Source of the DNA: Methylococcaceae bacterium UBA659
GTDB lineage: Bacteria > Pseudomonadota > Gammaproteobacteria > Methylococcales > Methylomonadaceae
DNA: 23,772 bases
Assembly (NCBI GenBank): GCA_002299495.1
Contig: DBNZ01000125.1
Coordinates: 1-23,772 of the forward strand
Direction: 5' to 3'
In this document: one piece after another, positions 6,635 to 15,164 of the stretch
How the letters are laid out: each line of letters begins with the position of its first letter
Numbering within the stretch: the stretch's first letter is position 1
Translations under genes and position numbers: made by a program
The notes under the pieces: generated by a model
The model's input: the letters and a program-made list of their open reading frames with translations, nothing else
Database searches by the model: none
Told to the model about the DNA's origin: nothing

Positions 6635-8414
6635 GGTCTTCTCCAATCTGTGCCAAATGTGCCGCCGCATCGTTGCGGTGCGCCATGCGCCGCGCGGTCT
6701 CTAAGGCCCCGTCCAGATCGAAGCCCGGCTCGTAACTGATTTTTTTCAACTTCTCCTGATACAGTTCAGGATAGCGTTGCAGGGTGCTCAGCACCGGATT
6801 CGCGGCAGTTTGACCCAAACCGCAATGGCTGTAACTTTTCACTAATTGGCAGATTTCTTCCAGCGCCACCACGTCACCTGCGGAACCGTGCCCGTCGAAA
6901 ATCTTGTCGACTTGTTTTTTCAGCAACGCGGTGCCAACCCGGCACGGGGTGCAAAAACCGCAGCTTTCATGGGCAAAAAAGTGACTAAAATTTTGCACGA
7001 TTTTGAAAATGTCGCGTTGGTTGTTGAAAACAATGAACGAGCCACCGGTCGCCAAATCCTCAAACGCCAATTTGCGGTTCAATTCTTGGTTGGAAATAAA
7101 CGTGCCGGACGGCCCGCCAATTTGCACCCCCAGCACATCGTCCGCGCCGCAATCGTCCAAAATGGTTTGTATCGTTGTGCCAAACGGGTATTCATAAATG
7201 CCGGGGCGCTGGCAATCGCCACAAATGCTTAAAATTTTGCTGCCTTTGGATTTGTCGGTGCCATGCCCGGCGAACCAATCGCCGCCCTTGACGGCAATTG
7301 CCGCCGCCGCCAGGAAGGTTTCGACGTTATTGACCACGGTGGGCTTGCCCAAATAGCCGGAGCTGACCGGATACGGGGGGCGGTTGCGGGGGATGCCCAT
7401 ACGCCCTTCCAACGATTCGATCAAGGCCGATTCCTCGCCGCAAATATAGGCGCCCGCCCCCAAACAAATCTCGATGTCAAAATCTTGGCCTAGGCCTAAG
7501 ATGTTGTTGCCCAGCAAATGGGATTGCCTGCGTTGTGCGAGCATGTCCAGCAATTTTTGATGCAAGAACAAATATTCGCCGCGCAAATAAACCAAGCCCC
7601 GTTTGGCACCGATAATGGCCGCCGCCACCGTCATGCCTTCAAACACTTGGTGGGCGTAGCTGTTCAACAACACGCGGTCTTTAAACGTGCCGGGTTCGCC
7701 TTCATCGGCATTGCAGACCACATAACGTTCCGTTTCCGGTTCTTCACTGCAAAACCGCCATTTCATGGCCGTCTTGAAACCGGCGCCGCCACGGCCACGG
7801 AGGCCTGATTGGTCCACTTCGGCCAGAGTTTCCGGTAAACCGCGATGGTAGGCCGCTTGAATGGCCGCCCCCCCGCTAATCGGTGCATTAAGCAACAAAC
7901 CGGGTTTTAACAAATTATCCGCCACGGCAAACCATTCGGACGGCCATTCGTTGACCGCTTTGCCGGCATTTATAGCTTCACAAATGGCGTCGACACGGGC
8001 TTGGTCAAGACGGGTCAGCGGCAAGCCATTCACCAATCCGGCCGGGCCTTGGTCGCATAAGCCAGTACACGAAGTGTTGTCTAGGCTTACCCTGCCATCG
8101 ACCCGGACGCCGCCGACGGCAACGCCCAATTTCTCCGAAAAATAAGCCATTAGCTCCTGTTTGCCGAGCATACGGTCGGTGATGGAATCGCTGATCAACA
8201 CATCGTATCGGCCGCGCGGCGTGCGATGAAAAAAATGGTAAAACTCCACTACGCCAATGACTTGGGTCAGGGATATGGCCAACAACCGCGCCACTTGTGC
8301 AATCGCCGCATCAGGAATGTGCAAGTATTGCTCTTGTATCGCCCTTAAAATCATCATGAGTCGCGTCGGTTGGTAGCCATGTCCGGCCACCACGCTGGCT
8401 ATAAAATCCTGCAT
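6627..8414 (-). CDS. hoxF: NAD-reducing hydrogenase diaphorase subunit HoxF (HoxE-like domain fused)
   Basis: HoxF binds FMN and NAD(H) and is the NAD-reducing end of the soluble hydrogenase. The 595-residue protein has the Ralstonia-type architecture: an N-terminal thioredoxin-like (NuoE/HoxE-like) domain fused to a NuoF-like domain. Seen in order: C116 and C120 (SCTGLCDQGP), the NADH-binding GLRGRGGAGF (204-213), the FMN-site CNADEGEPGTFKDR (234-247), GAGAYICGEESALIESLEG (319-337), and [4Fe-4S] ligands C485, C488, C491 (CGFCTPC) and C531. Only the second Cys pair of a NuoE-type [2Fe-2S] site is present in the N-domain. The ATG at 8414 has AAGGGGG upstream and gives a normal family start; the frame extends to 8471 without a better one. 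It lies 78 nt after lysA on the same strand; the gap contains a perfect dyad. Confidence 0.93.
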   Translation of the reverse strand: MQDFIASVVAGHGYQPTRLMMILRAIQEQYLHIPDAAIAQVARLLAISLTQVIGVVEFYHFFHRTPRGRYDVLISDSITDRMLGKQELMAYFSEKLGVAVGGVRVDGRVSLDNTSCTGLCDQGPAGLVNGLPLTRLDQARVDAICEAINAGKAVNEWPSEWFAVADNLLKPGLLLNAPISGGAAIQAAYHRGLPETLAEVDQSGLRGRGGAGFKTAMKWRFCSEEPETERYVVCNADEGEPGTFKDRVLLNSYAHQVFEGMTVAAAIIGAKRGLVYLRGEYLFLHQKLLDMLAQRRQSHLLGNNILGLGQDFDIEICLGAGAYICGEESALIESLEGRMGIPRNRPPYPVSSGYLGKPTVVNNVETFLAAAAIAVKGGDWFAGHGTDKSKGSKILSICGDCQRPGIYEYPFGTTIQTILDDCGADDVLGVQIGGPSGTFISNQELNRKLAFEDLATGGSFIVFNNQRDIFKIVQNFSHFFAHESCGFCTPCRVGTALLKKQVDKIFDGHGSAGDVVALEEICQLVKSYSHCGLGQTAANPVLSTLQRYPELYQEKLKKISYEPGFDLDGALETARRMAHRNDAAAHLAQIGEDHD

Positions 8415-8424
8415 CCGTCCCCCT

Positions 8425-8439
8425 TGATTTTGAAAATCA
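8425..8439. promoter_or_regulatory. Perfect dyad just upstream of the hoxF ribosome-binding site
   Basis: TGATTTTGAAAATCA is a perfect inverted repeat (7-bp arms around one G), directly upstream of the hoxF Shine-Dalgarno sequence. With a one-base centre it is unlikely to be an RNA hairpin and looks more like a repressor or activator site on DNA. It resembles an FNR/Anr box (TTGAT...ATCA), but the half-sites are 7 rather than 4 bp apart. No convincing sigma-70 or sigma-54 promoter was found between lysA and hoxF, so its relation to a start site is open. Confidence 0.4.
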
Positions 8440-8492
8440 TGACATGCATAACCGAGGTTACGCAGAGCCACTGGATATGGTTAGAAATGAAG

Positions 8493-9740
8493 TTATGGCA
8501 ACACCTTTTCCCCCGCCCAAAGTTGGGCCAGGGTTTCTCGTTCCCGCACCAAATAAACACGGTCATCATCGACCATCAATTCGGCAACCCTAGGTCTGGA
8601 GTTGTAATTTGAACTCATGCTGAAACCATAAGCACCCGCCGAACGGACGGCCAGCAAGTCGCCTGATTGCAACTTGAGAAGCCGGTCCTTGCCCAAAAAA
8701 TCGCCGGTTTCACAGACCGGCCCGACGATGTCCCAGTATTTTGCAGCCGCCCCGCTGTGTTGGCGGACGGGGACGATGTCTTGCCAGGCCGAATAAAGGG
8801 AAGGCCTTAGCAAATCGTTCATGGCCGCATCGACGATAGCAAAGTTCTTGACCGGCGTTGGTTTTAGATATTCTACCTTGGTCACCAAAATGCCGGCATT
8901 GCCGACGATGGCCCGGCCAGGTTCCATAAATATTTCGATGTCCCTGCCCGCCAAACGCGCCAGCACCGCATGGATATAATCAGCAGGCGAGGGCGGTTGT
9001 TCGTTGCGGTAGCAAATGCCCAGGCCACCGCCCAAATCTACCTGCCGCAGAGGGATGCCCTCCAACGCCAACCGGTCAACCAATTCCAGCAGTTTATCCA
9101 ACGCATCCAGAAACGGGCTGGTGTCGGTCAATTGCGAACCGATATGGCAGGCTATACCCGCCACCTCAATGTTCGGCATGTCCGCTGCCCGCCGGTATTC
9201 GCTTAAGGCATGGTTAATGTCAATGCCAAATTTGTTCTCTTTCAATCCGGTGGAAATATAAGGGTGGGTTTTAGCGTCAACGTCCGGGTTTACCCGGAAA
9301 GACACCGACGCCACCACGCCCAGTTGTCCGGCCAGGGCATTGATGCGGTCTAATTCGCCACTGACTTCAACGTTAAAACAACGTATGCCTTTCTGTAAGG
9401 CGGTCTTTATCTCGTCCTCGCGTTTGCCGACTCCCGAGAATACGATCTTTTTCGGGTCGCCGCCTGCGACCAACACCCGCTCCAATTCGCCCACCGATAC
9501 AATATCAAAACCTGAACCCAAGCCTGCCAGCACATTGAGCACCGCTAGGTTGGAATTGGCTTTGACAGCATAGCACAGCAGGTGCGGGTAACCGCCAAAG
9601 GCATCGGCAAAAGCCCGCCAGTGCCGGACTAAGGTGGCTTTAGAATAAACATAACATGGGCTGCCATAGTCATCGGCAAGCCGTTGTACCGGAACTTGCT
9701 CGGCAAACAGCTCGCCATTCAGGTAAGAAAAATAATCCAT
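8493..9740 (-). CDS. lysA: Diaminopimelate decarboxylase
   Basis: LysA is a cytoplasmic PLP enzyme that decarboxylates meso-diaminopimelate to L-lysine. The 415 residues fit the family. YAVKANSN places the PLP lysine at K60. HIGSQLTD, the phosphate-binding glycine loop VDLGGGLGI, and EPGRAIVGNAG are present, and GPVCETGDFL supplies the active-site Cys of the partner subunit. The ATG follows the lptM stop with no gap (TAA then ATG), so translation is probably coupled. In most gammaproteobacteria dapF follows lptM-lysA; here the hox genes do. Confidence 0.95.
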   Translation of the reverse strand: MDYFSYLNGELFAEQVPVQRLADDYGSPCYVYSKATLVRHWRAFADAFGGYPHLLCYAVKANSNLAVLNVLAGLGSGFDIVSVGELERVLVAGGDPKKIVFSGVGKREDEIKTALQKGIRCFNVEVSGELDRINALAGQLGVVASVSFRVNPDVDAKTHPYISTGLKENKFGIDINHALSEYRRAADMPNIEVAGIACHIGSQLTDTSPFLDALDKLLELVDRLALEGIPLRQVDLGGGLGICYRNEQPPSPADYIHAVLARLAGRDIEIFMEPGRAIVGNAGILVTKVEYLKPTPVKNFAIVDAAMNDLLRPSLYSAWQDIVPVRQHSGAAAKYWDIVGPVCETGDFLGKDRLLKLQSGDLLAVRSAGAYGFSMSSNYNSRPRVAELMVDDDRVYLVRERETLAQLWAGEKVLP

Positions 9741-9887
9741 TTATTGTGGTCCGGAAGGTTTCTGTGGGGGCGGTTCTTTGTCAGCGGTCGATGGCCCGTT
9801 GTCAGGTAGATAAAGCGGGCCGATTTGACCACAACTGACGATGCTAAAAGAGGCGGCTAACAAAACAAGGCTTAAGGCAGTTTTCAT
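9741..9887 (-). CDS. lptM: Small lipoprotein LptM (YifL-like)
   Basis: This 48-residue gene encodes MKTALSLVLLAASFSIVSCG followed by QIGPLYLP and a proline-rich tail. The first 18 residues form a lipoprotein signal peptide ending in the lipobox IVSC, with C19 as the lipidated residue. The CG-x-x-GPLYLP segment right after the lipidated Cys is the hallmark of LptM, an outer-membrane lipoprotein that in E. coli helps mature the LptD/LptE LPS translocon. Its position directly before lysA is the conserved one for this gene. No clear ribosome-binding site is visible; the ATG at 9887 is the only start that gives the signal peptide. Confidence 0.88.
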   Translation of the reverse strand: MKTALSLVLLAASFSIVSCGQIGPLYLPDNGPSTADKEPPPQKPSGPQ

Positions 9888-9934
9888 GGCAGAATAAATA
9901 TCAAGGCGCGGGCTTATGTTATCTCAAAAAGGCC

Positions 9935-9963
9935 ATTATGTATTTTCTTGCTTAGCATTTCAT
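9935..9963 (-). promoter_or_regulatory. Possible sigma-70 promoter for lptM-lysA
   Basis: On the minus strand, ATGAAA (9958-9963) and CATAAT (9935-9940) match the -35 and -10 consensus at 4/6 and 5/6 with a 17-nt spacer. The start would be about 40 nt before the lptM ATG. This is the best pair seen in the gap, but the match is by eye only. Confidence 0.35.
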
Positions 9964-9970
9964 GGCCAAC

Positions 9971-10036
9971 AGGCAGGAGGCCTGGTTTGAAATCGCGCCG
10001 GGGGCGGTGCTTCTACAAACACCCCAAGGCAGGAGG
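9971..10036. repeat. REP-like sequence flanked by a 10-nt direct repeat
   Basis: AGGCAGGAGG occurs at 9971-9980 and 10027-10036. Between the copies, 9993-10015 matches 18 of 23 bases with the REP-like element at 3448-3470. This suggests a degenerate copy of the same dispersed family lying between divergent lptM and the pentapeptide-repeat gene. The remaining bases to 10117 contain no other clear signal. Confidence 0.35.
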
Positions 10037-10117
10037 TTCCTACAGATGCGTTTATTTCCAACTCGCAGAAAATGTCTGCGTAATATCCATTTTAATGATG
10101 CTATGAGGGTCAGTACC

Positions 10118-10876
10118 ATGAAACACGGTTTTATATTTTTGGCAGGCTTATTGACTTTTTTTACCGCCCCCACCCTTTCCGCCGCAGACCTTAGCCGAGC
10201 GCAAGTGGCACGGCGTTTAGCTGACGCCAGTCCAACGAAACCCGCACAACTTCGTCGCCTAGATTTAAAAGGCGTGGATTTGTCCGGTTTGGATTTCCGC
10301 AATGCCGACTTGTGGGGTTCGGATTTGCGCGGCGCCAACTTGAGCAAAAGCCGACTCTCCGGCTTAAATTTAGACTTGACGGTCATGTCCAAGGTGAATT
10401 TGTCGGGCGCCGATTTGTCCCGCACCAGTATTTTTGGCGTACACATGGGCGGGGCCGACCTTACCGGCGCCAACCTCACCGGCAGCCGCATCATCGCCAA
10501 TCTGGATCGCGCCAACCTCCGCCATGCCAATCTGACGGATGCCAACTGGGGTGTGGACATGCAAAACCAACCGATGGGGTTGATGCGCGTCACCCTTAAC
10601 AAGGCCGACCTGACCGGCGCGAACTTGACCAATGCCAATTTAAGCAGGGCGTTGATGCGCTTCGCCAAGCTTAACGGGGCGGATTTAAGCGATGCCACGT
10701 TGTTTGGCGTGGATTTATCGGGCGCCGATTTGAGCCATGCAAAACTGACCCGCACCCATTTGACCGCCAGCCAACTGGAAGGGGCTAATTTTACCGGCGC
10801 CCTGTTCGACCGCACCCAATGGCCTGACATAAAAGACCGGGCCGCCATCAAAGGCTTGCCATCCAAGCGGGAATAG
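10118..10876 (+). CDS. Exported pentapeptide-repeat protein
   Basis: The 252-residue product starts with a signal peptide (MKHGFIFLAGLLTFF, then a small-residue end TLSA before ADLS) and continues from about residue 45 into many A(D/N)LXX pentapeptides such as ADLSG, ANLTG and ANLSR, nearly to the C-terminus. Such repeats fold as a right-handed quadrilateral beta-helix, here probably in the periplasm. The molecular role is unknown; the gyrase-protecting type is cytoplasmic, so that role is unlikely. The frame extends upstream to 9962, but the ATG at 10118 is chosen because it gives the signal peptide and has GAGGGT 7 nt upstream, while the upstream part overlaps REP-like DNA. It stands alone between lptM and secA. 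Confidence 0.8.
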   Translation: MKHGFIFLAGLLTFFTAPTLSAADLSRAQVARRLADASPTKPAQLRRLDLKGVDLSGLDFRNADLWGSDLRGANLSKSRLSGLNLDLTVMSKVNLSGADLSRTSIFGVHMGGADLTGANLTGSRIIANLDRANLRHANLTDANWGVDMQNQPMGLMRVTLNKADLTGANLTNANLSRALMRFAKLNGADLSDATLFGVDLSGADLSHAKLTRTHLTASQLEGANFTGALFDRTQWPDIKDRAAIKGLPSKRE

Positions 10877-10911
10877 CGCCAATAGAAATCAATACTGATC
10901 TCGGTGCAATA

Positions 10912-10942
10912 ATGGCCGTTGGTTGAGACCTAGGTCGGCCAT
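10912..10942 (+). other. Inverted repeat after the pentapeptide-repeat gene
   Basis: ATGGCCG (10912-10918) pairs with CGGCCAT (10936-10942) around a 17-nt loop, and GACCTAGGTC (10927-10936) is itself a perfect palindrome. It lies 35 nt after the pentapeptide-repeat stop and upstream of the secA promoter. It may end the upstream transcript, but there is no T-tract. No secM-like ORF is seen between this gene and secA. Confidence 0.3.
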
Positions 10943-10955
10943 GGCCAGCAATTAG

Positions 10956-10985
10956 CTGTAATAAACGCAATGAGAAGTATATAAT
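10956..10985 (+). promoter_or_regulatory. Probable secA promoter
   Basis: A perfect TATAAT (10980-10985) lies 43 nt before the secA ATG. An 18-nt spacer leads back to a weak -35, CTGTAA (10956-10961, 3/6). The -10 is convincing; the -35 is uncertain. Confidence 0.55.
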
Positions 10986-11028
10986 CCCCCGCTTTCATCC
11001 ATTTTCTACAATCACATCGGAATTACAC

Positions 11029-13758
<2,730 letters not shown>

Positions 13759-13763
13759 CCCCT

Positions 13764-14396
13764 CTAACCACCGCTATCAGCAAAGTCCCGCAATTCCGCC
13801 GTCCATTCGCGCCTTAGCCAATCCCGGTTCAAGGCCAGCCATTGAATGGCAATAATCGGGACGGCCGAATCAATGACCCCCGTCTTTACCCGCTCGAACG
13901 CTTCCTCGAAAGCGACCGTTTCCACCAAAATATCCTCATGTTCGTAGGCTAGGCCGTGGACACCGCCGACACCGGCGCTGTCCACCTTGCCGCAATAAAG
14001 CGTCAAGCGTTCGCCACAGGCGCCGGGCGAGGTAAAAAACTGGCCAATTTTATGCAACGCCTGGATTTGGCAACCCGCTTCCTCCTCGGCCTCGCGGTAA
14101 GCCACGTCCTCGACCGTTTCGCCTGTTTCAACTGCGCCGGCGACGATCTCCACCAACCAGGCCCGTTCCGGTTGCAGCGCGATTGCCCCGACCCGAAACT
14201 GCTCGATCAACACCACCCGATCCGCAACCGGGTCATACAACAGTACCGCCACGCATTCACCGCGCACGAATAACTCACGGCTTAACGGCTGGCTCCAGCC
14301 GCCGCCGTAAAGGGTATGCCTAAGCCGGTATTTTTCCAGGCGGAAGAAGCCATTGAATGCGATTTCTTTTTCTAGGATTGAAAATTTATAATTCAT
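13764..14396 (-). CDS. nudF: ADP-ribose pyrophosphatase (NudF-like Nudix hydrolase)
   Basis: NudF hydrolyses ADP-ribose to AMP and ribose 5-phosphate. The Nudix box is complete: GAVETGETVEDVAYREAEEE followed by AG, fitting GX5EX7REUXEEXGU. The surrounding sequence follows the NudF pattern: FNGFFRLEKYRLRH near the N-terminus, VVLIEQFRVGA, WLVEIVAGAVE before the box, FFTSPGACGERLTLYCG after it, then HGLAYEHEDI. The ATG at 14396 is chosen because it starts near the family N-terminus and leaves 57 nt for divergent promoters; in-frame ATGs at 14414 and 14429 would add 6 or 11 residues and cannot be excluded, as none has a strong ribosome-binding site. It converges on secA. Confidence 0.85.
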   Translation of the reverse strand: MNYKFSILEKEIAFNGFFRLEKYRLRHTLYGGGWSQPLSRELFVRGECVAVLLYDPVADRVVLIEQFRVGAIALQPERAWLVEIVAGAVETGETVEDVAYREAEEEAGCQIQALHKIGQFFTSPGACGERLTLYCGKVDSAGVGGVHGLAYEHEDILVETVAFEEAFERVKTGVIDSAVPIIAIQWLALNRDWLRREWTAELRDFADSGG

Positions 14397-14453
14397 CTTA
14401 AGCGGGCTTCTCATACCATTAATGACCATGTTGTCTTAGAGGACAAATTTTAA

Positions 14454-15077
14454 GTGACTTATCGGTTTCCAGATACGGCATTATTAATTTTCTGCAAAGC
14501 CCCCATTCCAGGGCAAGTCAAAACCCGCTTGTCACCGCATTTGACGCCTGTCCAATCCGCACAAACCCATCAACAATTGGCCGTCATAACGTTACAAATG
14601 GCCACCGAGCAGCCTTTTTGCCCTATCCAGCTTTGGTGCAGCCCCGATACCCTGGACAATTTTTTTTCCCACCTGACCCAAAACTTTCCCTTAACCTTAC
14701 ATCAACAACAAGGCGATGATTTGGGGGCAAGAATGCTTTACGCCATGAGCAGCGCATTGATGGTCTATCGCCATGCCATTGTTATCGGCACCGATTGCCC
14801 GTCACTAACGCCTGCAACTTTACAGCAGGCATGTATCGCTTTAAAGGAAACGGATGTGGTGCTGGCACCTGCCGAGGACGGCGGGTATGTGCTGATGGGC
14901 TGTAACCGTCCGCAACCCAATCTGTTTGTTGATATGCCGTGGGGTACAAGCGCCGTATTGGCGCTGACCCGTGAACGGATACGGCAACAAAACTTACGCT
15001 GCCATGAGTTGGCCACTTTTTGGGATGTGGATACGTTTGATGATTATTGCCGCTGGCAGAAAATGGCCGCTCTCTAG
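14454..15077 (+). CDS. TIGR04282-type (DUF2064) nucleotidyl/glycosyltransferase-like protein
   Basis: The 207-residue protein matches the family named TIGR04282, some members of which lie in arsenosugar-like gene clusters. The GT-A-type nucleotide-binding start is LLIFCKAPIPGQVKTRLSPH (11-30), with the KxPxPGxxKTRL signature. VIGTDCPSL in the middle supplies the metal-binding Asp, and LAPAEDGGYVLMG resembles the substrate-side motif seen in nucleotidyltransferases of this fold. The start is GTG at 14454, with AGAGGA 10 nt upstream; no ATG gives a better N-terminus. It diverges from nudF and converges on polA. No partner radical-SAM or phosphatase gene is nearby, so the substrate is unknown. 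Confidence 0.8.
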   Translation: MTYRFPDTALLIFCKAPIPGQVKTRLSPHLTPVQSAQTHQQLAVITLQMATEQPFCPIQLWCSPDTLDNFFSHLTQNFPLTLHQQQGDDLGARMLYAMSSALMVYRHAIVIGTDCPSLTPATLQQACIALKETDVVLAPAEDGGYVLMGCNRPQPNLFVDMPWGTSAVLALTRERIRQQNLRCHELATFWDVDTFDDYCRWQKMAAL

Positions 15078-15164
15078 GATATAAACATTCCGTTTGAGGT
15101 GTGTAGGGCTGCGATAATCCGCCCCTATTTGCTGAAACCAAAACGTATCATGTGCTTTTCTGCA

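Noticed and set aside
8425..8439. FNR/Anr box upstream of hoxF
   Set aside because: Half-sites TTGAT and ATCA are 7 bp apart, not the 4 bp of the FNR consensus; kept only as a dyad of unknown binder.
8440..8492. Sigma-54 promoter for hoxF
   Set aside because: TGGCTC is present but no GC/TTGC follows at the required -12 spacing.
9962..10117. N-terminal extension of the pentapeptide-repeat protein
   Set aside because: It would place the signal peptide inside the protein and overlaps REP-like DNA; the ATG at 10118 has a ribosome-binding site.
9952..10866. Long antisense open frame opposite the pentapeptide-repeat gene
   Set aside because: A shadow of the repetitive codons; its lysine/serine/alanine-rich product has no family features.
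10927..10936. CCTAGG-centred palindrome shared with 18160-18171 as a common operator
   Set aside because: CCTAGG occurs about nine times across the window, including inside genes; CTAG is simply not rare in this genome.
15105..15131. Intrinsic terminator between the TIGR04282 gene and polA
   Set aside because: TAGGG and CCCTA pair only over about five bases with a mismatched continuation and no T-tract.
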